A DNA stretch of 64,000 nt, from assembly GCF_002860355.1 (NCBI RefSeq), contig NZ_NMWU01000026.1, positions 18,587-82,586 of the forward strand, read 5' to 3'. Origin of the DNA: Bifidobacterium margollesii. Its GTDB lineage: Bacteria > Actinomycetota > Actinomycetes > Actinomycetales > Bifidobacteriaceae. The notes beneath the pieces are model-generated. The model was given only the letters and a program-made list of their open reading frames with translations. It made no database searches and was not told the origin of the DNA. A program made the position numbers and the translations under genes. How positions within the stretch are numbered: position 1 is the stretch's first letter; the number at the start of each line of letters is the position of its first letter. This document shows, piece after piece, positions 50,838-58,863 of the stretch.

Positions 50838-52124
50838 TCACCGAATGACGAGGTACAGCAGCACGGATGCGACAATGACGACGAGCCCGATGGCGACCAC
50901 CGCGACCAGCGCAGGCCGGAAGCCTCCACGATCGCCGGCACGCCCGCTTTCCAGCAGCGCGGAGAACGCTCCGAACGCCACGAGCAGCGAGCCCATGAGC
51001 ATCAGCACCATCAGGGCTCGTGTCGGGAACGTCAGACCATCGCCCAGCTGAATGGAGGCGATGACGAACGATATGATGCCGGCGAAGAAGCCGATGAATT
51101 CCAGCATGTCGATGCGCTCGTTGTCGAAGCGCCGGCCCAGCTCGTCCATCTTGTCGTCCAGCTCGCGCGCCCGCTCCCGCTGCGCGGACTGCGCATCGTC
51201 GATCACCGACGACAGCGAGCGCATGTTCGACAGCATGTTGCAGGTGTTGCGCGCGTCGAAGATCTCGTTCATCTCGGTCACATAGGTGCTGGCCTTGAGT
51301 CCGCCGCTCCGGGAACCTGCGGGGTCGGAGGACTCGCCACCGGAGGACTCGCCACCGGGGCCGCCGGCTTCACACCACTCGTTGTATTTGGCGTTCTCAA
51401 GATCGACGGCACGGGAGAATTCGCTCTGAGCCTCGTCGTACCGGCCCAGGCAGGCGAGGATGCGGCCATAGCTCGTGTGGAAGATCGGATGCCACGTCTC
51501 GCGCGGCCGCTTGTCGAACAGTCCCATCAGCCGTTCGAGCGCCGCCCGATCCTTCTCGTCGGGCATCTGCCGCCCCGAGGAGATGAGCTGTCGTTCCACG
51601 CGCCGCAGAATCTGTTCGGTGTAGGCGTTGAGGAACCCGATGTGCTTCGGCGCGATCTCAAGGGCCCGCAGCGCGGCGGCTTCGGCATCGCGCTCCTCTC
51701 CGCCGTACAGATGGAACATGGACAGCGCATACTGGTAGAGCGCGAACTCCCCCAGGCAGGCTCGCAGCAGCGGCACGAACCGTCGCCAGTAGAGCATGCG
51801 CCGGTCGGCGTCGAATTCGCAGCGATGGAACCATTCGAACGCGACGAAGAACGCCAGCAGCAGTGCCGCATCCCCTTTGTGCCTCGCGCTGACATCGAGC
51901 ACGGAGTCGCTGATGTCGATGGCCTCGCCGCGGGTGAACACCTCATGCTCGATCACATCCTCGCGCAGGTAGCGCTCAAATTCCGGGTCGTCCGGCGAAA
52001 CCGCGGCGAGATGCCCGTAGACGCCACGCAGACGATCGATCACGTCGTCGGATACCGGGAATTCCGAGCCAGCGAGCTCATTCAACAGAACGTCGGCACC
52101 GGGGAATGCATGATCATCGGCCAT
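50838..52124 (-). CDS. TPR-like protein with C-terminal membrane segments
   Basis: I do not recognise this 428-residue protein. The first ~225 residues are helical with TPR-like spacing (YGRILACLGRYDEAQSEFSR). Next is a Gly/Ser linker (about 235-255), then a charged coiled-coil stretch (about 285-325). The C-terminus has three or four membrane helices: MLEFIGFFAGIISFVIASIQ, ALMVLMLMGSLLVAFGAFSA, and ALVAVVAIGLVVIVASVLLY. The soluble part would face the cytosol. GGAGG lies 8 nt before the ATG. It is followed by the fused ABC exporter gene. The architecture resembles an adaptor that recruits a protein to the membrane, which is only a guess. Confidence 0.65.
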   Translation of the reverse strand: MADDHAFPGADVLLNELAGSEFPVSDDVIDRLRGVYGHLAAVSPDDPEFERYLREDVIEHEVFTRGEAIDISDSVLDVSARHKGDAALLLAFFVAFEWFHRCEFDADRRMLYWRRFVPLLRACLGEFALYQYALSMFHLYGGEERDAEAAALRALEIAPKHIGFLNAYTEQILRRVERQLISSGRQMPDEKDRAALERLMGLFDKRPRETWHPIFHTSYGRILACLGRYDEAQSEFSRAVDLENAKYNEWCEAGGPGGESSGGESSDPAGSRSGGLKASTYVTEMNEIFDARNTCNMLSNMRSLSSVIDDAQSAQRERARELDDKMDELGRRFDNERIDMLEFIGFFAGIISFVIASIQLGDGLTFPTRALMVLMLMGSLLVAFGAFSALLESGRAGDRGGFRPALVAVVAIGLVVIVASVLLYLVIR

Positions 52125-52228
52125 TGGTAGGACCTCCGCTCGAACTCATATAATCGCCATTGACATTCAGTGTATCGTCGGGGAAACAGCGTCGGCGCAC
52201 GGCGATCGAGAACCAGCAGGGAAAGGCG

Positions 52229-52957
52229 ATGTCAATGAAACCCGTCGTGGCATTGATGATGCAGTATTCGGAGACCGTACCCGGCACGTTCGACATCGAC
52301 CCTGGATATCTGCGTCTGCTGGAGTTCGCGGGGGCGAATGTGCTGACCGTGGATCCGTCCGACGACGACGGGTATCTCAAGTCCATGCTCGACCGCGCGG
52401 ACGGCCTGATGATCCCGGGCGGCAACGACATCGACCCGTCACTGTACGGCGGACGGCATCTGCCGGGCATGGACGAGCCGGTGCCGCTGCGCGATCATGC
52501 CGAGGCGACGCTGCTGAGAGCCGCCTACGACCGGCGAATGCCGTATCTGGGCGTATGCCGCGGCCTGCAGATGATGTGCGTGCTGGCGGGCGGCAACCTG
52601 TATCAGCAGATCGCCGACGATATCCCCGGAGCACTGAACCATTGGCAGCAGGCGCCGTTTAACAAGCCGTCGCATGAGGTGAGCATTCTGCCCGGCACTC
52701 CCCTGCGCAGGATTCTCGGATGCGACGAGATCAGCGTCAACAGCGTGCATCATCAGGCGGTGCACAGGGCCGGCGAAGGCGTGCAGATACAGGCCACGGC
52801 CCCCGACGGCATCATCGAATCCGCGTACCGCCCCGACCGCGATTTCTTCATGGCCGTGCAATGGCATCCCGAGCAGACGCCCACCGACGAGCCAAGCCAA
52901 CGTCTGGCCCGCGCCTTCGCCGAAGCCTGCCGCGCATGCAGCAAGCATCATGCATGA
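52229..52957 (+). CDS. Gamma-glutamyl-gamma-aminobutyrate hydrolase family (peptidase C26)
   Basis: Class I glutamine amidotransferase-like hydrolase of 242 residues. Catalytic Cys is in the nucleophile elbow PYLGVCRGLQMMCVLAGG, and the His-Glu pair is in AVQWHPEQ near the C-terminus. Other blocks are PGGNDIDPSLYGG and VNSVHHQAV. The family (PuuD-like) hydrolyses gamma-glutamyl bonds, for instance of gamma-glutamyl-GABA in putrescine breakdown; here no puu genes are adjacent, so the substrate is open. Two in-frame ATGs (52229, 52235) are possible, both behind GGGAAAGG; I took the first. It starts 104 nt after the divergent TPR protein gene. Confidence 0.9.
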   Translation: MSMKPVVALMMQYSETVPGTFDIDPGYLRLLEFAGANVLTVDPSDDDGYLKSMLDRADGLMIPGGNDIDPSLYGGRHLPGMDEPVPLRDHAEATLLRAAYDRRMPYLGVCRGLQMMCVLAGGNLYQQIADDIPGALNHWQQAPFNKPSHEVSILPGTPLRRILGCDEISVNSVHHQAVHRAGEGVQIQATAPDGIIESAYRPDRDFFMAVQWHPEQTPTDEPSQRLARAFAEACRACSKHHA

Positions 52958-53058
52958 CCAAAAAGACCTCAACGCCGGATCTATGATGGACACGAGATGA
53001 CGGTTATTTAACTGCCGGCAACGTGTCGCATGTCAGCTGGAAAGTCGGGGGTGGAATT

Positions 53059-53352
53059 GTGACGTCGGTTCCCATCGAAGACGTGTATGCGCAGATTCGC
53101 GAGTTCGCCGCGGCTTGCGATGCCTCCCGAGTGATCCTGTTCGGTTCACGTGCGAAGGGCACGAACCGTCCGAAAAGCGATATCGATCTCGCCATCGAGG
53201 GGTGCGCCCAGTTCAACCGATTGGAACGAATGCTGCAGGATGATCTGTGGTCTCTGCTCAAAGTGGATGTCATCAATATGGATGACAATATTTCCAAGGA
53301 TCTGCGTCACGAAATCAGGGCCACAGGAAAGGTGCTCTATGAGAAAGTATGA
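53059..53352 (+). CDS. mntA: MntA-type minimal nucleotidyltransferase antitoxin
   Basis: A 97-residue minimal nucleotidyltransferase. The signature GS-x10-D-x-D is exact: GSRAKGTNRPKSDID. In the characterised HepT/MntA system the MntA enzyme neutralises the HepT RNase by attaching AMP groups to a tyrosine. The third aspartate of the active site may be in LLKVDVINMDD. I chose GTG 53059, with GGGGGTGGA a few nt before it; the open frame starts 12 codons earlier. The gene overlaps the next by 14 nt (53339-53352), as expected for a coupled pair. Confidence 0.85.
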   Translation: MTSVPIEDVYAQIREFAAACDASRVILFGSRAKGTNRPKSDIDLAIEGCAQFNRLERMLQDDLWSLLKVDVINMDDNISKDLRHEIRATGKVLYEKV

Positions 53353-53740
53353 AAACTACAGTTTGGCTTTATCCTCACTGCGAAAAGCACCCAAACAGGA
53401 TCTGACCAACGAATTCGTGCAGAGCGGCATCATTGACAAGTTCGAGCTTCAATTCGAACTGGGATGGAAGTTGCTGAAGGCTCTTCTGGCATACGAGGGT
53501 GATCCGGTCTCCGCATCCGGATCACCACGCGACGTCTTGAAGGCCTCATTCCAGTATTATTCCTTCATGAATGAGCAACTCTGGCTGCGAATGCTACGGG
53601 ATCGCAATGATTCGGCCCATATCTACGACGCCAGCAAGGCATTGCGACTGGTGAATTCCGTAATCACGGACTATATACCCGAATTCGAACGGGTGGAGCA
53701 GGGGATTGAACAACGGTATGGCGATCTGCTGAATCAGTAA
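53339..53740 (+). CDS. hepT: HepT-type HEPN toxin (nucleotidyltransferase substrate-binding family)
   Basis: An all-helical 133-residue protein of the HI0074/HEPN family. The RNase motif R-x4-H-x-Y is complete in MLRDRNDSAHIYD: Arg, four residues, His, one residue, Tyr. In the studied HepT/MntA pairs the tyrosine is AMPylated by MntA. Other features of the family are FELQFELGWKLLKALL and the C-terminal helix. The start is ATG 53339 inside the end of mntA. Presence of all key residues suggests an active pair. A role in plasmid stability, phage defence or stress is known for relatives, not shown here. Confidence 0.85.
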   Translation: MRKYENYSLALSSLRKAPKQDLTNEFVQSGIIDKFELQFELGWKLLKALLAYEGDPVSASGSPRDVLKASFQYYSFMNEQLWLRMLRDRNDSAHIYDASKALRLVNSVITDYIPEFERVEQGIEQRYGDLLNQ

Positions 53741-53992
53741 GACGTTCATCAAGCAGGCCGCTCGTACAAACTGGATCTTCTCGCATCTTCTCGCAATTTT
53801 GGGAGGTAAAAGCCGCCGCACACCATCACGAACTGGCCGCGGCGATATGCCGGACATATCCAAACCGGAAGAGCTGACAATCTGATATGCCCATACGTTG
53901 TACACCCTTACAAGGGCGGACGGGGAAGTTGGTGGGCCGGGACAATGGCGACCGGCACTGTTCATGCGTAATCTTGAGGATGGATGATTGGC

Positions 53993-54043
53993 CGTTCGAT
54001 CCCGCCGACTGCATGGCACGGCGGGATCGAACGGCGGGATCGA
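53993..54043 (+). promoter_or_regulatory. Inverted repeat with two alternative right arms before the acyl-CoA ligase
   Basis: CGTTCGATCCCGCCG (53993-54007) pairs perfectly over 15 bp with CGGCGGGATCGAACG (54019-54033). A second CGGCGGGATCGA (54032-54043) follows at once and could pair with the same left arm. It might be an operator or an attenuator. The rest of the 348-nt gap 53741-54088 shows only CGCATCTTCT direct repeats near 53780 and nothing coding. Confidence 0.5.
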
Positions 54044-54088
54044 TATGACGGAATGACGACGGAACCAGACGGAATGAGGGCTCAAGGC

Positions 54089-55909
54089 ATGATCAAGGAA
54101 TACACGGCACCCGGCGAGATCGAGGTGCGTGACGACGAGACACTGTACTCGCTGCTGACCGACCGTATCGAACGCACCGGCGAGGACACGGTGATCGCCA
54201 GCCGTAAGACCGGTCCGGGATCGTGGGCGAACATCACGACCGGCGAGTTCCACAGTCTGGTGCGCGCGGCGGCCAAGGGGTTCATGGCGTTCGGCGTGAA
54301 GAAGGGAGACGCGGTGACGCTGTTCTCCCCCACCCGCTGGGAGTGGGGCGTGCTGGATTTCGCGCTGGCTGCGATCGGTGCGGTGAGCGTGCCGATCTAC
54401 GACACGGATTCCGCGATGCAGGCGCGCAACATTCTGTGCGATTCCTCGGTGACCATTGCGATCGCGGACAATCAGGAGCGGTTCCACCGTCTGTATTCGG
54501 TGATGGACGACTGCCCGGATCTGCGTCGCATTCTGATGCTGGATTCGAATGCGCTCGGAGCACTTGAGGGCGTGGGCGTGACCGTAACCGACGAGGAGCT
54601 GGAGGAGCGGATCGCCTCGGTGAAGGCCGACGATCTGGCGACCATCGTCTACACGTCCGGTTCCACGGGAGCTCCGAAGGGCGTGGAGCTGACCCACCGC
54701 AATTTCCTGTCGATCGTGCGCGCGGGATTCGTGTGCATGAAGGAGATGATCTGCGACGATCATCCCCGTCTGCTGCTGTTCCTGCCGCTCGCCCACTGCT
54801 TCGCCCGATACATCCAGTACTGTTCGATCGGTTCGGATGACGGTGTGGTGGGGTATCTGCCCGACACGCATTCGCTGCTGCCTGATCTGCGCAGTTTCAA
54901 GCCCACGTATCTGCTGGGCGTGCCGCGCGTGTTCGAGAAGGTGTACAACGCGGCTTCCCGCAAGGCCGGCACGGGCTTCAAGGGACGCATGTTCGGCAAG
55001 GCGGCGGAGGCTGCGCGCGAATGGTCGCGTATGGAGCAGGCCGGCGAGAAGCCGACGCTGTCTCAGGTGGGCGAGCATGCGATGTACGACTCGATGGTGT
55101 ATCGCACGGTTCGCGGGGCTCTCGGCCCGAACATCAGGTATGTGGCGTGCGGCGGCGCTCCGCTCAGCGCCGATCTGGCTCATTTCTTCGCCGGCATCGG
55201 TCTGCCGATGATCCAGGGGTATGGCATGACGGAGACCGCGGCCCCGTTTACCGTGACGCGTGTGGCGGATAATCGCATCGGCACGGTCGGCCAGTGCGCA
55301 CCCGGTTCGTCGGTGAGGATCGCGGATGACGGCGAGGTGCAGGTGAAGGGCGCGAACGTGTTCCGCGGCTACCATAATCTGCCGGAGAAGACCCGCGAGG
55401 CGTTCACTGCGGACGGTTGGCTGAAGACCGGCGATCTGGGTTCGTTGGATGACGATGGCACGCTGACGATCACCGGCCGTAAGAAGGACATCATCATCAC
55501 GGCCGGCGGCAAGAACGTTTCGCCGATTCCGTTGGAGGAGATCATCACGAAGTGCCCGATCGTGGAGCATGCGGTGGTGGTGGGTGATGGCCGCCCGTTC
55601 ATCGGCGCACTGATCACGTTGGATCCGGAAGGCTTGGAGGCGTGGCTGCCGACCCGGCGTCTGCCGGCGTCGATGCCGTTGGCCGAGGCCTCGCAGAACG
55701 ATGAGGTGCGGGCTGAGATTCAGACGTATGTGGATAAGGCGAACGCCACGGTGTCTCGCGCCGAGTCGGTGCGCAAGTTCGTGGTGCTGTCGGATCGGTT
55801 CACGCAGGACAACGCCTGCCTGACCCCGTCGTTGAAGGTGGTGCGGCCGAAGGTGAACACGGTGTTCGCCGACGTGATCGACCAGCAGATCTACAACGGA
55901 AAGCGGTGA
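54089..55909 (+). CDS. Long-chain acyl-CoA synthetase / AMP-dependent ligase
   Basis: ATP-dependent ligase of 606 residues that activates a fatty acid as acyl-adenylate and then acyl-CoA. The ANL superfamily motifs are visible in order: P-loop YTSGSTGAPKGVELTHRN, then GYGMTETAAP, and A8/A10 region DGWLKTGDLGSLDDDGTLTI followed by GRKKDIIITAGGKNVSPIP. It resembles FadD-type long-chain ligases of actinobacteria. Start choice is uncertain: in-frame ATGs at 54053, 54074 and 54089; I took 54089 because GAGGG lies 8 nt before it and homology begins there. Chain-length specificity is unknown. The gene has no close partners. Confidence 0.9.
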   Translation: MIKEYTAPGEIEVRDDETLYSLLTDRIERTGEDTVIASRKTGPGSWANITTGEFHSLVRAAAKGFMAFGVKKGDAVTLFSPTRWEWGVLDFALAAIGAVSVPIYDTDSAMQARNILCDSSVTIAIADNQERFHRLYSVMDDCPDLRRILMLDSNALGALEGVGVTVTDEELEERIASVKADDLATIVYTSGSTGAPKGVELTHRNFLSIVRAGFVCMKEMICDDHPRLLLFLPLAHCFARYIQYCSIGSDDGVVGYLPDTHSLLPDLRSFKPTYLLGVPRVFEKVYNAASRKAGTGFKGRMFGKAAEAAREWSRMEQAGEKPTLSQVGEHAMYDSMVYRTVRGALGPNIRYVACGGAPLSADLAHFFAGIGLPMIQGYGMTETAAPFTVTRVADNRIGTVGQCAPGSSVRIADDGEVQVKGANVFRGYHNLPEKTREAFTADGWLKTGDLGSLDDDGTLTITGRKKDIIITAGGKNVSPIPLEEIITKCPIVEHAVVVGDGRPFIGALITLDPEGLEAWLPTRRLPASMPLAEASQNDEVRAEIQTYVDKANATVSRAESVRKFVVLSDRFTQDNACLTPSLKVVRPKVNTVFADVIDQQIYNGKR

Positions 55910-55946
55910 GCACGGATCGGCTGACGCCGGGAGACATGGGTTTTCG

Positions 55947-56158
55947 GCTTCCCCTTGCAGGGGAAGCTGTCGTCTGCACCAACGTCGAAAGCCAGCCGCC
56001 GACCCGGTTCCGGCTTCCCCTTGCAGGGGAAGCTGTCGAGCGCAGCGAGACTGATGAGGTGGTTGGGGCGAGGCGCGTATGTGATATGCAGGCGGGCCAT
56101 GTTCCAGGCACCTCATCCGACCGGCTGACGCCGGCCACCTTCCCCTCAAAGGGGAAGG
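55947..56158. repeat. Dispersed double-hairpin repeat, locus 5 (2 copies plus fragments)
   Basis: A first-hairpin fragment lies at 55947-55972 (GCTTCCCC-TTGC-GGGGAAGC), a full forward copy at 56013-56062 with the same hairpin and tail CTGATGAGGTGG, and an inverse subfamily-B copy at 56109-56158: CACCTCATCCGACCGGCTGACGCCGG with CCTTCCCC-TCAA-GGGGAAGG in parts. A worn copy continues to about 56209. The block lies between two convergent genes. Confidence 0.8.
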
Positions 56159-56222
56159 TCTGAGTGGGTTGAGCCGATCGCCGGTCACCTTCCGTATTGA
56201 GGGGGAGGGTCTGAGTGTATGA

Positions 56223-56274
56223 AAAGGGGGTATTCGATCGGAACCGGACTGCGTTCCGATCGAATACCCCCTTT
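56223..56274. terminator. Long perfect hairpin between fadD-like and araA genes
   Basis: The left arm at 56223-56243 (starting AAAGGGGGTATTC) and the right arm at 56254-56274 (ending ATACCCCCTTT) pair perfectly over 21 bp around a 10-nt loop. A-runs on one side and T on the other make it a bidirectional terminator for the two convergent genes. Confidence 0.8.
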
Positions 56275-56330
56275 AGCGTCTCTGGCTTGCATGTCCGGCT
56301 CGTCGCCGATTGTCATGCAAGCAACCGGAG

Positions 56331-56523
56331 CTGATTGACGCGTGCGACTTCAAGGCGCGGGAGACGAAGGCGTACGAGGGTACGTCGAGCCTCCCGCAAC
56401 GAAGAAGGCGCTCCGTCAATCAGTGACGAAGTCATTACATAACGTGTGTGGCTTCGGTTCGCTGGAAGATGAAGGCGTACGAAGGTACGTCGATTCTTCC
56501 AGCGGGCCGAAGACGCTCCGTTA
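56331..56523 (-). ncRNA. Twin co-varying hairpin elements immediately 3' of araA
   Basis: Two elements share one architecture. Element 1 (56331-56423): outer stem CTGATTGACG/CGTCAATCAG, middle stem GCGGGAG/CTCCCGC, apical CGTAC-GAGG-GTACG. Element 2 (56440-56523): outer TAACG/CGTTA plus GGCTTCGG/CCGAAG, middle CGCTGGAAGA/TCTTCCAGCG, apical CGTAC-GAAG-GTACG. Stem sequences differ but remain paired; the apical part and the GAAGGCGTAC and CGCTCCG strings are kept. Element 2 begins 2 nt after the araA stop, so both are in its 3' UTR. A 9-bp hairpin GCTTGCATG/CATGCAAGC (56285-56322) lies beyond. A separate small RNA is also possible. Confidence 0.55.
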
Positions 56524-56524
56524 T

Positions 56525-58042
56525 TTAATGACGGTTGTTGAGGCGGTGGTACATTTCGCTCAACTCCAGTTCCTTCTCGAACTGGCGAGCGGTGGTGTTC
56601 TCGTCGATGACGGCGAGTTCGACGCCGGCGATGCGGGCGAAGTCTTCCCAGGCTTCACGACCGACGGAGGTGGTCATGCAGGTGTGGTGGGAGCCGCCGG
56701 CGGTGATCCAGCACTGGACGGCGGTCTTGAGGGAAGGCTGCGGCTTCCAGACGGCGCGGGCGCAGGGGAGTTCCTTGAGGGAGCCCTGGGGCTCGACGAC
56801 GTCGACGACGTCCATGAGAAGGCGGAAGCGTTCGCGCTCGTCGGCCATGGAGACGACGACGGCATCCTTCTTGGGGGCGCCGGAGAAGACGAGGCGGACG
56901 GGGTCGGCCTTGCCGCCGATGCCGAGCGGGTGGATTTCGAGCTTGGGCTTGGCGATGGTGCCGATGGCCGGGGAGACCTCAAGCATGTGGGAGCCCATGT
57001 CGAGCTCGTTGCCTTCGGTGAAGTTGTAGGAGTAGTCCTCCATGAGGGAGGCGCCACCTTCGAGGCCGTAGCCCATGACGGCACCGATGCGGACGAGGAC
57101 GGCGGTCTTCCAGTCGCCTTCGGCGGAGAAGCCCCAGCCGTACTCGGAGGGGAAGCGCTGCGGGCCGACACCGGGCAGCTGCGGGAGGGCGCCGAGGTCT
57201 TCGAAGTTGTCGACGCCGGCGGTGCAGCCGTTGGCGCGCATCATGTTGACCATGGCGGCCTCTTCCTTGGCGGCGATGAAGAGGGAGTCGTACTTGGAGT
57301 CGAGCAGGGCGGGGTCGACGTCGTACTTGGCCTTGTAGTCTTCGATGATCTCCTTGACCTGATCGTCCTTGACGGCGTCGTAGGCGGCGACGAGCTCGTT
57401 GACGGCCCAGGTGTTGATGGAGGCGCCGAAGACGCGCTCGGCTTCGGTCTTGTCGCCTTCGGTGACGGCGACGTTGCGCATGTTGTCGCCCCAGCGCATG
57501 ACCTTCATGTTGTTGGAGGCGTCCCAGCCGGCGCAAGCACGGGCCCAGGTGCCGACCTTTTCGGCGACTTCCGGATCGGTGTAGTGGCCGACGACGATCT
57601 TGCGCGGGATGCCGAGGCGGGAGACGATGTAGCCGAACTCACGGTCGCCGTGGGCGGCCTGGTTCAGGTTCATGAAGTCCATGTCGATGGTCTCCCACGG
57701 GATTTCCTTGTGGTGCTGGGTGGCGAGCTGCAGCAGCGGCTTGGTGAGCACTTCGAGGCCGCGGATCCACATCTTGGCCGGGGAGAAGGTGTGGCACCAG
57801 GTGATGACGCCGATGACGTTCGGGTTGGCGGAGGCTTCGACCATGAATTCCTTGACGCCGTCGGAGGACTTCAGGGTGGGCTTGAGGACGATCTTGGCCG
57901 GGATCTTGCCAGTGTTGTTCAGGTAGTCGACCATTTCCGCGGAGTGGATGGCGACCTGACGCAGTGCTTCCTCACCGTAGAGGTCCTGCGAACCGACGCC
58001 GAACCAGATCTCCTTGCCCTCGAAGGGGTTTTCGAATGCCAT
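56525..58042 (-). CDS. araA: L-arabinose isomerase
   Basis: Converts L-arabinose to L-ribulose, the first step of arabinose use, in the cytosol and with a Mn2+ requirement. The 505-residue length is typical. Family hallmarks are FGVGSQDLYGEEALRQVA, GVITWCHTFSPAKMWIRGL, the Mn/sugar-binding PSEYGWGFSAEGDWKTA and the DYSYNFTEGNELDMGSHMLE stretch. CAAAAGGAG precedes the ATG. It is the third gene of araB-araD-araA and lies 48 nt after araD. The two structured elements directly follow its stop codon, and a strong hairpin ends the region at 56223-56274. Confidence 0.97.
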   Translation of the reverse strand: MAFENPFEGKEIWFGVGSQDLYGEEALRQVAIHSAEMVDYLNNTGKIPAKIVLKPTLKSSDGVKEFMVEASANPNVIGVITWCHTFSPAKMWIRGLEVLTKPLLQLATQHHKEIPWETIDMDFMNLNQAAHGDREFGYIVSRLGIPRKIVVGHYTDPEVAEKVGTWARACAGWDASNNMKVMRWGDNMRNVAVTEGDKTEAERVFGASINTWAVNELVAAYDAVKDDQVKEIIEDYKAKYDVDPALLDSKYDSLFIAAKEEAAMVNMMRANGCTAGVDNFEDLGALPQLPGVGPQRFPSEYGWGFSAEGDWKTAVLVRIGAVMGYGLEGGASLMEDYSYNFTEGNELDMGSHMLEVSPAIGTIAKPKLEIHPLGIGGKADPVRLVFSGAPKKDAVVVSMADERERFRLLMDVVDVVEPQGSLKELPCARAVWKPQPSLKTAVQCWITAGGSHHTCMTTSVGREAWEDFARIAGVELAVIDENTTARQFEKELELSEMYHRLNNRH

Positions 58043-58090
58043 AATTGGCTCCTTTTGTTGTTACTTCGTTGTGTTTTCGGGATTAAGTGT

Positions 58091-58783
58091 TCAGTGCTGG
58101 CCGTAGACGTTGGTGTAGCGGTCGTTAAGCTTGGCGATATCCTCGTCGCTGATCGGGATGATGTCGCCGAGCTGACGGGCCGCCCACATCGTGTGCGCCA
58201 CCTCCTCGGTCATGGCGGCGGCCTTCACCGCGCCCTCCGCATCCTTGCCGATCGTGAACGGACCGTGGTTCTGCATGAGCACCGCCGGCGACTTCGGGTA
58301 CTTCTTCAGCGTCTCCACCACGCCCTCGCCGATGGCCTCCGAACCGATCAGACGGAACGGGCCCACCGGCACCGGGCCGCCGAACTCGTCGCCCATCATG
58401 GTCAGGCCGCACGGAATGTTCTGGCCGGTCGCCGCCCACGCGGTGGCGTAGGTGGAGTGCGTGTGCACCACGCCGTACACGTCGGGCATGTGACGGTAGA
58501 TGTAGGCGTGCGACGCGGTGTCGGAGCTGGGCGCCTCGGCGCCGTCGACCACGTTGCCGTCCAGATCGCACACCACCATGCTCGACGGGGTCAGGTACTC
58601 GTAGCGCAGGCCGGACGGCTTGATGACCATGAGGTCGGCGGTGTGCAGACGCTGCGACACGTTGCCGGCGGTCCAGACGACCAGATTCCACTTGATCAGC
58701 TGCTCGTGCAGGGCGGCGACGACCTCGCGCACCTGCTTGACCTCGGCGCGCACCTCGGGACCGTAATCAGCCAACGTAGCCAT
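58091..58783 (-). CDS. araD: L-ribulose-5-phosphate 4-epimerase
   Basis: Zn2+-dependent epimerase of 230 residues that turns L-ribulose-5-phosphate into D-xylulose-5-phosphate, the substrate of the bifid-shunt phosphoketolase. The class II aldolase/adducin fold shows WTAGNVSQRL near residue 40, the zinc histidines in VHTHSTYATAW and the later acidic/His block NHGPFTIGKDAEGA. The C-terminal DRYTNVYGQH is common in bacterial AraD. CGAAAGGAATC lies before the ATG. It is the middle gene of the operon. An intercistronic hairpin (58818-58838) lies between it and araB. Confidence 0.97.
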   Translation of the reverse strand: MATLADYGPEVRAEVKQVREVVAALHEQLIKWNLVVWTAGNVSQRLHTADLMVIKPSGLRYEYLTPSSMVVCDLDGNVVDGAEAPSSDTASHAYIYRHMPDVYGVVHTHSTYATAWAATGQNIPCGLTMMGDEFGGPVPVGPFRLIGSEAIGEGVVETLKKYPKSPAVLMQNHGPFTIGKDAEGAVKAAAMTEEVAHTMWAARQLGDIIPISDEDIAKLNDRYTNVYGQH

Positions 58784-58817
58784 AATTGATTCCTTTCGAT
58801 TTTTCCTACATTTCGTG

Positions 58818-58838
58818 GCCTCCTCATGAAGAGGAGGC
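58818..58838 (-). promoter_or_regulatory. Intercistronic hairpin between araB and araD
   Basis: GCCTCCTC (58818-58825), loop ATGAA and GAGGAGGC (58831-58838) form a perfect 8-bp stem; TTTC/GAAA can extend it. It lies 26 nt after the araB stop. It could act as a partial terminator or protect the mRNA end to set different amounts of kinase and epimerase. Confidence 0.5.
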
Positions 58839-58863
58839 TGAAATTCTTCGATATGCCGACGAA

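Noticed and set aside
56342-58789. An 815-codon plus-strand frame
   Set aside because: It runs antisense through araA and araD and is an artefact of GC-rich codon use. The genes on the minus strand have clear families.
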